From contig JAAVHZ010000022.1 of assembly GCA_014799465.1 (NCBI GenBank), positions 1-64,000 on the forward strand: DNA of 64,000 bases, read 5' to 3'. A program made the position numbers and the translations under genes. This DNA comes from Lachnospiraceae bacterium. Its GTDB lineage: Bacteria; Bacillota; Clostridia; Lachnospirales; Lachnospiraceae. Under the pieces are notes generated by a model that saw only the letters and a list, made by a program, of their open reading frames with translations, was not told where the DNA came from and did no database searches. Below, piece by piece: positions 44,660-53,516 of the stretch; position 1 is the stretch's first letter, and every line of letters starts with the position of its first letter.

Positions 44660-45883
44660 ATGCGATTAGGCAGGAATAACAGGCTTTTTATAATAACATG
44701 TCTGTTTGGTCTGCTGATTTTTGCCGCAGGCTGCAGTAAGGGAAGTACATCGGGAAATATTTCGGGAGGAAGGGATGTAGTTCGCCTTCCCGGAGTAACC
44801 ACTGCAGGACAGTTAGATTCGGAAGGTAAAGTTCAGCAGGGCATTAGGGCTGTAGTAACTGCCATAGATACAGATAAACAGATTATTACACTGAAGGTCA
44901 TAGATAAAAGAACGATAGAATTACAATATACAGGTGCTACAGATATCCGTAACCATAATAATGAGGTTATGTCTGCATCGCAGCTTATGCCAGGAGAGGT
45001 GGTATACGCAGATTATAATGCAGGCATTAATAAATTGAATGCACTTATCATCTCATCTGATGAATGGAAAGAGGAAGCTTCAGGTGTGAATGTAGATACA
45101 GGCGGTTCATACATTGAATATGGAAAGCAGAAATATACTTATGACAAGAATCTGGTGGTTATGTCCGGAACTTCAAAATGTAAGTTAGAGGATATAGAAC
45201 TTATTGACCACATTCTTATCAGGGGAAGAGACAAAAAGATTGATTCTATAGTTGTTACAAGAGGTCATGGATATCTACAGCTTGAAAATACAGGATTTTA
45301 TGAAGGTGGAATAATAGAGGTAGGAAAAGAAGTTATTACCGGAATTACAGCGAATATGAAACTGTTAGTTCCTGAAGGCACTTACAGGCTTACGGTAACT
45401 AAGGGAAAAGATTCCGGTTCAAAAGATATTACCATTGAAAGGAATCAGGAACAGACAGTCAATCTTGCAGAGTTTCAGAAGACCGGAGAACGATATGGTA
45501 ATCTGGGATTTAAGATAACACCTGATGGTGCTAATCTTTATATAGATAAAAAGAAGATAGATGATTATTCCGGAATGATTGAAGTCACATATGGTGTACA
45601 TGAAATCATAGTTACCGGGGAAGGATATAAGACATATACTGCTACGTTAAATGTAGATTCTGTATATCAGGATGTAGTTATAGAACTGGAACCTCAGGAA
45701 ACCACTGCGGATAAGCAGACTGCAAGTTCTAAGGAAAAAGAAGGTACAACTGCGAATAACGAAAGAGAAAAAGATACAACTGACGAAGATACAGATACAG
45801 AAGAAACGACTACAGAAAAAGCAACAACGGAGCAGATAACAACTGTTTCATTATCAAAGATAGTTAGTGAAATTTTAAAATAG
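44660..45883 (+). CDS. Lipoprotein with PEGA domain
   Basis: A lipobox (FAAGCSKG) ends the signal peptide, so the protein is probably anchored at the outer face. The middle region (about 55-215) is unrecognised beta-rich sequence. A PEGA domain spans about 275-345 (GNLGFKITPDGANLYIDKKK, ITGEGYKTYTATL-type strands). The C-terminus is a Thr/Glu-rich, disordered tail (TTTEKATTEQITT). PEGA domains occur in surface and sensory proteins; no enzyme motif is present. SD GGAGGTAAGGT precedes ATG. Confidence 0.82.
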   Translation: MRLGRNNRLFIITCLFGLLIFAAGCSKGSTSGNISGGRDVVRLPGVTTAGQLDSEGKVQQGIRAVVTAIDTDKQIITLKVIDKRTIELQYTGATDIRNHNNEVMSASQLMPGEVVYADYNAGINKLNALIISSDEWKEEASGVNVDTGGSYIEYGKQKYTYDKNLVVMSGTSKCKLEDIELIDHILIRGRDKKIDSIVVTRGHGYLQLENTGFYEGGIIEVGKEVITGITANMKLLVPEGTYRLTVTKGKDSGSKDITIERNQEQTVNLAEFQKTGERYGNLGFKITPDGANLYIDKKKIDDYSGMIEVTYGVHEIIVTGEGYKTYTATLNVDSVYQDVVIELEPQETTADKQTASSKEKEGTTANNEREKDTTDEDTDTEETTTEKATTEQITTVSLSKIVSEILK

Positions 45884-45923
45884 AAAATGCACAAATAAAT
45901 TTAATATACAGGAGGCAACGAAA

Positions 45924-47657
45924 ATGGATTATAAAAAACTTTATGGAGAGTGGCTTGCAGATTCTTATTTTGATGAAGATACAAGGGCAGAATTAAAGGC
46001 TATAGAATCAGATGAGAATGAGATTAAAGAAAGATTCTATAAGGAATTAGAATTTGGTACTGCCGGTCTTCGTGGCATAATCGGTGCAGGTATAAACAGG
46101 ATGAACATTTATACAGTTAGAAAGGCAACTCAGGGTCTTGCTAACTATATAAAGGCACAGGGTGGTTCGGATAAAGGTGTTGCCATTGCTTATGATTCAA
46201 GAAGAATGTCACCGGAGTTTGCCGATGAGGCAGCGTTATGCCTTAATGCCAACGGTATAAAGGCTTATGTATTTGAAAGCTTAAGACCTACACCTGAGCT
46301 TTCATTTGCCGTAAGAGAATTGAAATGTATTGCAGGAATTAATATTACTGCAAGCCATAATCCGCCGGAATATAATGGATATAAGGTATATTGGGAAGAT
46401 GGTGCACAGATTACACCTCCTCATGATACCGGTATAATGAATGAAGTAAAAGCAGTTACAGACTTTTCACAAGTTAAGACTATGGAAAAGGATGAGGCTG
46501 TAAAATCAGGGCTTTATAATGTAATAGGCAGCGATATTGATGATAAATATATTGAATGCCTTAAAAAGCAGGTTAAGTGCCCTGATGTTATAAAGGATAT
46601 GCAGAAAGACATAAAGATTGTATATACACCTCTTCATGGTACGGGAAATATACCGGCACGTCGTATTCTTAAAGAAATAGGTTTTGAAAATGTATACGTG
46701 GTACCGGAACAGGAATTGCCTGACGGAGAATTTCCTACAGTAAGTTATCCTAATCCTGAAGCGGAGGAGGCTTTTGAACTTGCATTAAAGCTTGCAAAGG
46801 AAAAGGATGCAGACCTTGTACTTGCCACTGACCCTGATGCAGACAGACTTGGCGTATATGTGAAGGATTCTAAGACAGGTGAATATATTACTCTTACAGG
46901 AAATATGTCAGGATGCCTTCTGGCTGACTATGAGATTGGCAGGATTAAAGAGCAACAGGGAATACCGGAAGACGGTGCACTTATTAAAACTATAGTTACC
47001 ACTAATATGGCAGATGCCATAGCAGAGTACTATGGTGTTAAGCTTATAGAAGTTCTTACCGGTTTCAAATATATAGGACAGCAGATACTCGGATTTGAAA
47101 ATTCAGGTAAGGGAACTTATCTGTTCGGATTTGAAGAAAGTTATGGATGTCTTATAGGCACACACGCAAGGGATAAGGATGCCATAGTAGCAACAATGGC
47201 ACTTTGTGAGGCAGCGGCATATTATAAGTCAAAAAACATGACACTTTGGGATGCCATGGTTGAAATGTATGAGAGATATGGATATTACAAGGATGGAATT
47301 GAGTCTATAACACTTAAAGGTATTGAAGGACTTGAGAAAATACAAAAGATTTTAGAGACTCTTAGAAGCAATACACCTGAGAAGTTTGGAGACTACAAAG
47401 TATTGTCTGTAAGAGATTACAAAAAAGATACCATTACAGATATAGCTACAGGAAAAGTTACAAAAACAGGACTTCCTGAGTCAAATGTGCTTTATTATGA
47501 TTTAGAGGATAATGCATGGTTGTGTGTAAGACCTTCCGGTACAGAGCCAAAGGTTAAATTCTACTATGGAATAAAAGGAAATTCGCTGGAAGATGCAGAT
47601 ACAAAGTCAGAGGAACTTGGAAAACAGGTAGTGAACATGATTAATGAAATGGTGTAG
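45924..47657 (+). CDS. pgcA: Phosphoglucomutase/phosphomannomutase (phospho-sugar mutase)
   Basis: An alpha-D-phosphohexomutase of 577 residues: TAGLRGIIG, catalytic Ser near residue 145 in TASHNPPEYNGYK, metal-binding DPDADRLG, sugar-binding GFEESYG and phosphate-binding PSGTEPKVKFY. It interconverts glucose 6- and 1-phosphate and may supply glucose 1-phosphate for CDP-glucose synthesis by RfbF. Start has AGGAGGCAACGAAA upstream. Length fits the PgcA group. Confidence 0.95.
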   Translation: MDYKKLYGEWLADSYFDEDTRAELKAIESDENEIKERFYKELEFGTAGLRGIIGAGINRMNIYTVRKATQGLANYIKAQGGSDKGVAIAYDSRRMSPEFADEAALCLNANGIKAYVFESLRPTPELSFAVRELKCIAGINITASHNPPEYNGYKVYWEDGAQITPPHDTGIMNEVKAVTDFSQVKTMEKDEAVKSGLYNVIGSDIDDKYIECLKKQVKCPDVIKDMQKDIKIVYTPLHGTGNIPARRILKEIGFENVYVVPEQELPDGEFPTVSYPNPEAEEAFELALKLAKEKDADLVLATDPDADRLGVYVKDSKTGEYITLTGNMSGCLLADYEIGRIKEQQGIPEDGALIKTIVTTNMADAIAEYYGVKLIEVLTGFKYIGQQILGFENSGKGTYLFGFEESYGCLIGTHARDKDAIVATMALCEAAAYYKSKNMTLWDAMVEMYERYGYYKDGIESITLKGIEGLEKIQKILETLRSNTPEKFGDYKVLSVRDYKKDTITDIATGKVTKTGLPESNVLYYDLEDNAWLCVRPSGTEPKVKFYYGIKGNSLEDADTKSEELGKQVVNMINEMV

Positions 47658-47670
47658 AAATGAGGTAATT

Positions 47671-48042
47671 ATGGATTACGTTTGGAAAGACAGAAAAAGA
47701 ACTTTATTCGGTCTTCCATGGTCATTTACTGTATACAGCCTTACTAATGAAAAGCTTCTTATTACTACAGGATTTTTTAACAAACATGAGGAAGAAGTAA
47801 GATTATACAGAATAATGGACATATCTTTGAACAGGACATTAGGACAAAGAATATTTGGACTTGGGACTATTCATGTAAATTCAGCAGATAAATCAACGCC
47901 GGAATTTGACATTAAGAGCGTAAAAGATTCTGAAAAGATTAAGGACATGCTGTCTGATATGGTGGAAGAAGAGCGTATGAGAAAAAGAGTATCGGGTCGC
48001 GAATTTATGAGTGATTACAGTGATTCGGTGGATGATGATTAA
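47671..48042 (+). CDS. PH-domain (YdbS-like) small protein
   Basis: A bacterial PH (bPH2) domain of about 123 residues: YSLTNEKLLITTGFFNKHEEEVRLYRIMDISLNRTL is the typical core, followed by GLGTIHVNSAD. No membrane helix, unlike many YdbS proteins. ATG 47671 with TGAGGT upstream; a longer reading overlaps pgcA. A strong terminator follows. Function unknown. Confidence 0.82.
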   Translation: MDYVWKDRKRTLFGLPWSFTVYSLTNEKLLITTGFFNKHEEEVRLYRIMDISLNRTLGQRIFGLGTIHVNSADKSTPEFDIKSVKDSEKIKDMLSDMVEEERMRKRVSGREFMSDYSDSVDDD

Positions 48043-48060
48043 ATATTGCAGATTAAAAAT

Positions 48061-48104
48061 AAAACTGCCATTCGGGAATTTTATAATTTCCGGATGGCAG
48101 TTTT
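48061..48104 (+). terminator. Terminator after the PH-domain gene
   Basis: AAAACTGCCAT...CGGGAA pairs with TTTCCGG...ATGGCAGTTTT, a long stem with A- and T-flanks. Confidence 0.9.
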
Positions 48105-48143
48105 GGGCTATAATAGAATAAATAGGCAGTATTTAATAAAGAT

Positions 48144-48242
48144 TTTTATTCCCGCGAGCAACGAGCCAAGTGGCTGCTTGCAGACATTTGGCGACTGCTG
48201 CGAGGGTCAAATACCCCGCAGCTTGCTGCAGGGTATTTGACT
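48144..48242 (+). repeat. Dispersed 70-bp repeat (copy 1) ending in a perfect hairpin
   Basis: Bases 48144-48213 match 49099-49168 at 69 of 70 positions (TTTTATTCCCGCGAGCAACG and onward; single change near 48198). In copy 1 it runs into the stem GTCAAATACCC...GGGTATTTGAC (48206-48242) with an inner CGCAGC/GCTGC pairing. Higher GC than its surroundings. Confidence 0.95.
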
Positions 48243-48265
48243 ATCAGTCAAGAATGAGAATTTAC

Positions 48266-48294
48266 TTGACAAGGAGAAAACTGTAAGTTATTAT
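48266..48294 (+). promoter_or_regulatory. Promoter of the thioredoxin-like gene
   Basis: TTGACA at 48266-48271, a 17-base spacer, TATTAT at 48289-48294, just after repeat copy 1. Confidence 0.7.
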
Positions 48295-48337
48295 ATAGTT
48301 TGATTAGCGTAAACTAACTTGCATGTGGTGGTTGTAA

Positions 48338-49021
48338 ATGAAGAAAATATTATATAGCGTTTTGGTTATTGATTTTATTATAATGGTATTGAACATTGTA
48401 GAAATAGTACATGAAGCTTTTTTTCGAGATGTTTATGCTACAATAGAAATTAGTGATAGATTTACATACTTTTTTGAAATATCATTTATATTAACGTTTA
48501 TTATTTTTTTAGTATCACTATTTCTTTTGATTAGGCAGGAAAAGGGTCAAACTAATTATATTTTTAAAATAATTGGAGTTATAGGATTTTTATTGCTGAT
48601 AGTTACCAATATATACTTTGGAATGAATTATTATGCAACAGTAAAACCATATAGTTTCAATGAAATAGAAAATCAAGATTATATGCCATCAGAGTATTTT
48701 AGGGGTATATCTTTAGATGAATTGCAAAGAGATTTAAGTTCCGATAGTGAAATTCTTATATATATTGGCAGGGATGATTGCAAACAGTGTAAGGAATTTG
48801 AAACCGAGTTGGAAAGAATATTAGAGGAATACCATACAGAAATTCCAGCTTATTACACAACACAGGATCGCGAAGGGAGCAGAAGTGAGGAAATGTATGA
48901 TATTTTAGATATGTATAATATTGGAAGTGTACCAATTGTGATTTTAGTACAAGATTCTGATATCTTGAAAATATGGGATAATCCGATAGAACAATTAGAA
49001 GAAATAAAAAGCTGTCTATAA
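48338..49021 (+). CDS. Membrane-anchored thioredoxin-like protein
   Basis: Three membrane helices (about 4-22, 46-66, 76-97) and a C-terminal thioredoxin fold from about residue 120 with CKQC (Cys148, Cys151) and the cis-proline Pro199 in SVPIVILV. The final segment returns to the membrane side without a further helix. Resembles bacteriocin-transport accessory or thiol-exchange proteins; partner unknown. Weak ribosome binding site (GGTGG). Flanked by the two 70-bp direct repeats. Confidence 0.82.
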   Translation: MKKILYSVLVIDFIIMVLNIVEIVHEAFFRDVYATIEISDRFTYFFEISFILTFIIFLVSLFLLIRQEKGQTNYIFKIIGVIGFLLLIVTNIYFGMNYYATVKPYSFNEIENQDYMPSEYFRGISLDELQRDLSSDSEILIYIGRDDCKQCKEFETELERILEEYHTEIPAYYTTQDREGSRSEEMYDILDMYNIGSVPIVILVQDSDILKIWDNPIEQLEEIKSCL

Positions 49022-49098
49022 TAGTATGACACCTGATTCAACATAATTACAGGGCGGGTTTGTTACAAAAGATTATCTAATGTTACTAATCCCGCCCG

Positions 49099-49168
49099 TT
49101 TTATTCCCGCGAGCAACGAGCCAAGTGGCTGCTTGCAGACATTTGGCGACTGCCGCGAGGGTCAAATA
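49099..49168 (+). repeat. Dispersed 70-bp repeat (copy 2)
   Basis: Near-identical to 48144-48213 in the same orientation, 955 bases away, with the thioredoxin-like gene between them. The perfect terminal hairpin of copy 1 is not preserved; only a weak TCAAA / TTTGA pairing remains. Confidence 0.95.
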
Positions 49169-49190
49169 TTCTATAGTGTTTGATTTACAA

Positions 49191-49877
49191 TTATTCTGCA
49201 AATGAATCAGTTTGGGAAGAAACTTCTTCCGGCTGAGCGTTATCTTCGGATACATTTTCATTTGAAGTATCAATTTCGTCAGAAACTCCGGATTCAGCAG
49301 GTGGAGTAATATTTTCAGAAGTAGTATTTTCTTCCTTACTCACATTGAATTTTATTGTATCAAATATAGCATCTATTTCATCAGATAATGTTTTAAAGTC
49401 TTTCTCTTCAGCAGCAAAAGTAAAGAGGTATGCTTTCTTGTTAAGAAGTGTAAATATCTGCTTACAGTAAATATTTTTTCCATCATTTTCAGAGTGTGAT
49501 GTAATAGAATAGCATTCATTTTCATCCAGAGTGACTTTTTTGCATTCATCTATCTCGTAACCAAGTTCTTCATACTGGCTTACAGACAATTCTTTGTAGG
49601 TATCAAGTGTGTAATCATAAGTATCAAGGTCTTGAATGATGACTGTTATATTTTCCGTAAAAAAGTCATTATCACTGCTTTTATATAGAAATGCAATATC
49701 GGCATTTTTATTATCTGTCTTTCCCCAGTCCGTAGGAAGACTGATGGAATACCCGGAATTGTCATAAGATTTAAAATCGGAAATATCTATATCTTTTTTG
49801 CCCTTATCTTTTGAACCGCAGGCGGTAATAAGTCCTAGTGTACATATGGCAAATATTGTTGCAAATTTTTTATTCAT
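49191..49877 (-). CDS. Lipoprotein with PsbP/DUF-like central domain
   Basis: Signal peptide with lipobox (LITACGSKD), then a domain of about 150 residues (YSISLPTDWGKTD...YSITSHSENDGKNIYCKQIF...AYLFTFAAEEKDF) in the style of PsbP/DcrB-like secreted domains, and an acidic Ser/Thr-rich tail. Function unknown; probably surface-exposed. GGAGG five bases before ATG 49877 sets the start. Not part of an obvious operon. Confidence 0.78.
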   Translation of the reverse strand: MNKKFATIFAICTLGLITACGSKDKGKKDIDISDFKSYDNSGYSISLPTDWGKTDNKNADIAFLYKSSDNDFFTENITVIIQDLDTYDYTLDTYKELSVSQYEELGYEIDECKKVTLDENECYSITSHSENDGKNIYCKQIFTLLNKKAYLFTFAAEEKDFKTLSDEIDAIFDTIKFNVSKEENTTSENITPPAESGVSDEIDTSNENVSEDNAQPEEVSSQTDSFAE

Positions 49878-49908
49878 TTTATCCTCCAATACATATTTAT
49901 TAATCTAA

Positions 49909-49937
49909 AGTTTATTTCAAATATAGTAAAATGTCAA
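49909..49937 (-). promoter_or_regulatory. Possible promoter of the lipoprotein gene
   Basis: Minus-strand TTGACA (49937-49932), a 17-base spacer, TAAACT (49914-49909). The -10 is weak. Confidence 0.45.
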
Positions 49938-50017
49938 CCGAAGATATTATTAATTTACATTTTCAGCCATAATGCTTAGTCCGGCAAATTATGAATGGCA
50001 TGGCTGAACTGTTACAT

Positions 50018-51340
50018 TTATATTTTTAGCATCACATCCACAAAAAACTCCGTGCCGCTGTTGGAAGCTTTTGCCGAGCCACCGTATTTTTCCGCAACGG
50101 CAGCGATGGAAGCAAGTCCGATTCCATTCCCACCGTGTTTTGTGGAGCGATAGCCGTCCTTCCCTTTCCTGACTTTTCCATCAAAGTTGTTGGTGGAAAC
50201 GATGTACAGCCTGTTACCATGGCGAATCTCTGTGGTCAGGTAGAAATACCTCTCTCCTTCCGGCACGGTAAGGCATCCATCAATGGCATTCTCCATCAGG
50301 TTTCCGAACAGGGACGCCATGTCAAGTTCTGTAATGGGGAGCGGCTCCGGTAGTTCGATGTGCCAGTCTGTGTCTACACCTGCGGAAACGGTCATCTCAT
50401 GGTAATAGCCGAATAGGGCGTTTAGTGCGGCATTGGCACAGTGATTTACAGGTGTGCTTTCTACAAGGTTGATTTCATAATTTGCAAGGTATGTCTGTAT
50501 GCTGTCGATATCGCCCTTCTCCACAAGTGAGGAAAGAAGCCGTAGGTTATGGCGGAAGTCGTGGCGCAGCCTTGCGGTCTGGTGCATATGCTCCAGCAGT
50601 GCCCGGTACTGGTGGGACTGCATCTCAAGGAGTTGGGAGCGTTCCTTTAGCTCTGCGTGTTCAAGTATGACCATCGTACAACTATAGAAGAGCAGGTAGA
50701 TCACGATAAGGACTGCCAACTCACCTGCCTCCAGCAGCGGGAAAAGGTAGTACATACGCCCTACATGGAGGGTGCTGTAGGATTTGGGAACAGCCAGTAT
50801 ATTAAAGATCAGGAATACTGAGGACAATGCCACTGTTGAGTACCATATCTTCGGGATGTCCAGATAATCGACCATACGGAAAAAACGCTGGCAGGCCGGC
50901 CAGATGAAAGCAACCACAATCAGGCAGGAAATTCCAAGCTGGAAAAAGGCCGCCTCGATGGAAATATCTGCTGCACCCGAAGCCGGGTGCAGGAAAGCGT
51001 CAAAGGAGTAGGCGAACTGTGCCGGAAAGGTCTGAACGGCGCAGACGCCCACATATACGGCAAGGCATTTTGGCAGGCTGGCTGTCACAGTGTGGCGGTA
51101 CAGGAAAAAGAGCAGGACAAGGGAGGGCAGGAGGATGGAATTTGCATTGAGCCGCAGTATTGTGCAGAGCCATGAGCACAGGAGGGAGTATGGGAGTAGG
51201 ACAGCTATACACAGTGCGGCAGTCTTAAGCGGTGTGTGCCTCATCTGGTTCTTCATTGTAAAATAACAGGATGCAGCCGCAGGCAGCAGGATTAAAAACT
51301 GCGGCAGTAAAGAAAGCCATCTATTCATATCCATGTTCAA
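50018..51340 (-). CDS. GHKL-type sensor histidine kinase (Agr/AgrC-like), orphan
   Basis: Six or seven membrane helices in the first 225 residues, then the DHp motif RHDFRHNL (His260 or His264) and a GHKL ATPase with NAIDGCL, STKHGGNGIGL and the C-terminal GTEFFVDVML. This is the AgrC/ComD-like layout that senses peptides and usually pairs with a LytTR response regulator; none is adjacent. GC is visibly higher than neighbours, suggesting transfer. TTG 51340 has GAGGTG eight bases upstream; ATGs at 51334 and 51328 are possible. Confidence 0.85.
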   Translation of the reverse strand: MNMDMNRWLSLLPQFLILLPAAASCYFTMKNQMRHTPLKTAALCIAVLLPYSLLCSWLCTILRLNANSILLPSLVLLFFLYRHTVTASLPKCLAVYVGVCAVQTFPAQFAYSFDAFLHPASGAADISIEAAFFQLGISCLIVVAFIWPACQRFFRMVDYLDIPKIWYSTVALSSVFLIFNILAVPKSYSTLHVGRMYYLFPLLEAGELAVLIVIYLLFYSCTMVILEHAELKERSQLLEMQSHQYRALLEHMHQTARLRHDFRHNLRLLSSLVEKGDIDSIQTYLANYEINLVESTPVNHCANAALNALFGYYHEMTVSAGVDTDWHIELPEPLPITELDMASLFGNLMENAIDGCLTVPEGERYFYLTTEIRHGNRLYIVSTNNFDGKVRKGKDGYRSTKHGGNGIGLASIAAVAEKYGGSAKASNSGTEFFVDVMLKI

Positions 51341-51441
51341 ATCGGTTTCACCTCAATTTCTTATAAAAATCCAATATAATATACCATAAAAAAAGGCTTT
51401 TTTCAAACCTGTCACCCCAAAATTTCAAAATATGATTGACG

Positions 51442-51472
51442 TTCTTGCCAGAAAATATACATTCCTGCCAGA
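51442..51472 (+). promoter_or_regulatory. Direct-repeat operator candidate
   Basis: TTCTTGCCAGA (51442-51452) and TTCCTGCCAGA (51462-51472) are near-identical, spaced 20 bases start to start. They lie just upstream of the likely promoter at 51477-51504. LytTR regulators bind direct repeats of similar spacing, so this could be an activator site between the divergent kinase and acyltransferase. Confidence 0.5.
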
Positions 51473-51476
51473 TATC

Positions 51477-51504
51477 TTGTTTTCCAACTAAAATTCGTTA
51501 CAAT
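51477..51504 (+). promoter_or_regulatory. Possible promoter of the acyltransferase gene
   Basis: TTGTTT at 51477-51482, a 16-base spacer, TACAAT at 51499-51504. Weak -35, consistent with a need for an activator. Confidence 0.4.
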
Positions 51505-51539
51505 AAAATAGAAATTTTGCGGAAGGAGGTTGACAGGAT

Positions 51540-52610
51540 ATGGACTTACAAAAGACAGAACGACTTCAATATATTGATATTGCCAAAGCAATTACCATTT
51601 TTCTGGTTGTATTAGGACATCCAAGAGCAGTAGAGGACTATGGAGCAGTAGAGCGATTTTTATATGCATTTCATATGCCATTATTTTTTGTGATGTCAGG
51701 AATCTTTTTGAAACAAAAAAGTCATTACGGAGTTCAATCATGGAAGGCATTTTTCAAAAAGAACTTGCTGGGACTGTTTGTTCCTTACATAATCTGGGCT
51801 GCTATTTATATGCCTTTTACATACATCAGTGAGGGGAAGGTTCTATATGGAAGCTGGATTGTACTACGAAACACACAAACTCTTAGTTCGCTTTGGTTTT
51901 TGCCAGTATTGTTCATGGCAAGAACTTATCAGGAAGCCGTGATGCACATAGCATGGAAATTCAAATGGAATCCACGAATATTTGCCATAGTATGCACATT
52001 TCTGTTTTTTATACTGGGAATGGTTTTGCCGCACAACAATACCGGTGACGGAATTGGTATGCCTTGGGGCTTTGACATTGCCTTTGTGGCTAGTGCATTT
52101 ATGTTTTTGGGTTATCTGGGAAGGCCCTATCTTGAAAAACTTGTTGAGTGTGGAAACTTAGTAAAACTGTTGATTGCAGTTACATCTCTTATACTGCTTT
52201 TAATCGGCATACATTTTGCTCATTATTCTGAAGCTTATCCGTTTATGCTGATGGCAAATGCTGAATTTGGAAGTCCCATACTTTGTATGATAAATGGATT
52301 TACAGGAAGTCTTATGGTCATTATGATTGCACAAATTGCAAACCACTTTCTTAAACACAGAAATTGGATTCTTTATATTGGTCAAAATACAATGGGGATT
52401 TATTTAATTCATAAAACATTCCTGCAAGGTTTATACAATAAGACCATTAACGTTGCACCTGGGATTCCATATCTGATTCGGGCAATCATCGTATCTTGTA
52501 TTGCGATTATTTTTTCGATATTCCTGATGGGCATTCTTAGTAAGTACATAGCAGAAATTCTTGGCAGACCGGCTGTTGCCAATAATTACGAGGAAAAGAT
52601 GATGGAGTAA
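51540..52610 (+). CDS. Membrane acyltransferase, family 3
   Basis: Ten membrane helices expected; the family-3 signature is at the N-terminus (DIAKAITIFLVVLGH, with the catalytic His, then YAFHMPLFFVMSGIFLK). Family members O-acetylate sugars or envelope polymers. The gene may modify the surface glycans made by the rfb cluster, but linkage is only by genome. AAGGAGGT lies ten bases upstream. Length 356 residues is normal. Confidence 0.88.
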   Translation: MDLQKTERLQYIDIAKAITIFLVVLGHPRAVEDYGAVERFLYAFHMPLFFVMSGIFLKQKSHYGVQSWKAFFKKNLLGLFVPYIIWAAIYMPFTYISEGKVLYGSWIVLRNTQTLSSLWFLPVLFMARTYQEAVMHIAWKFKWNPRIFAIVCTFLFFILGMVLPHNNTGDGIGMPWGFDIAFVASAFMFLGYLGRPYLEKLVECGNLVKLLIAVTSLILLLIGIHFAHYSEAYPFMLMANAEFGSPILCMINGFTGSLMVIMIAQIANHFLKHRNWILYIGQNTMGIYLIHKTFLQGLYNKTINVAPGIPYLIRAIIVSCIAIIFSIFLMGILSKYIAEILGRPAVANNYEEKMME

Positions 52611-52706
52611 TAAATCTGTAGTGTTAATGAAAAAATTTATATGATTTAAAGTTTTAGGAAGTAACTGTTTACTATTAATTTTATCAAACAGAAGAGAGGT
52701 TTATGA

Positions 52707-53516
52707 ATGAAAAAACAAAAATGGAAACTATTGGTTTTATCAGTGGTATTAGTATTGATGACAGCTGCATGTTCCGGCAATGGTTCATCTTCATCTGATG
52801 GAACAGAGAAAAAACAGCCGGAAAGCAGTAGTGTCGTACAGACTGAAGATATAGCCAGAGATGGAAATGACAGCGAAAAGGCAGACAGCCCGAATGACCT
52901 TTATGCAAGGGCAGTGGAGGATTCTGTTTTTGCCGAAGAATCAGAAATCCAGAAACTGGTCTCACTGACGAAAGATGATGAACTTGTAAGCTGGGATGAG
53001 CAGGGACGCGTGCTGCTTTGTACGTGGCACAATTATCCGGACAGCTATCCGGAAGGAGAAAAGGTTAAAATTGCGTGGGGACCGGTTTGGGCATTTACAG
53101 ATTTGGAAATTGCTTCCCATGCTGATGAACTAAAAGAGTCAGAGGATGCTCAGATGCGGTTAAAGCAGCTTATTTCTTTTGCACCGGACTCTGAACATAC
53201 GACATTTACCGGGTTCTGGGTTGACCCTGCAAATGTAAGGCGTCCGGCTTACCAGAGTGACCCGACAGATGGAAGCATGAAGACAGCCTTTGAGGAAAAT
53301 GTGGATGAAGAATTCAAATCCTGGTTTGATGAAAATATCCTGTGGTCTTATTTCTATGGTTCATACCCATGGACACGGCTGGGTTATACCTATGACTGGG
53401 CAGATAACGGATCAGAATATGGCATGACGGAATTTATTGTGGAAGATGGTGCAGAAGTAGAGGTTGCATTTACAGAAACCACACAGGAATTCCTAGATAG
53501 GATGGTAGAAAAATGA
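52707..53516 (+). CDS. Lipoprotein of unknown function, coupled to CstA
   Basis: Lipobox TAACSGNG, a Ser-rich linker, then about 190 residues of unrecognised acidic, Trp-rich sequence (WDEQGRVLLCTWHNYPDSYPEG, KIAWGPVWAFTD, FWVDPANVRRPAY). No known motif. The stop overlaps the CstA start by four bases (ATGA), so the two are translationally coupled and probably act together at the membrane, perhaps as an accessory subunit. GC is higher than in the surrounding genes. Confidence 0.72.
   Translation: MKKQKWKLLVLSVVLVLMTAACSGNGSSSSDGTEKKQPESSSVVQTEDIARDGNDSEKADSPNDLYARAVEDSVFAEESEIQKLVSLTKDDELVSWDEQGRVLLCTWHNYPDSYPEGEKVKIAWGPVWAFTDLEIASHADELKESEDAQMRLKQLISFAPDSEHTTFTGFWVDPANVRRPAYQSDPTDGSMKTAFEENVDEEFKSWFDENILWSYFYGSYPWTRLGYTYDWADNGSEYGMTEFIVEDGAEVEVAFTETTQEFLDRMVEK

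Noticed and set aside
48046-48240. Small open frame after the PH-domain gene
   Set aside because: It runs through a terminator hairpin and into the 70-bp dispersed repeat; no start signal.
49073-49273. Minus-strand open frame downstream of the lipoprotein
   Set aside because: Overlaps the lipoprotein gene and the repeat; product has no domain pattern.
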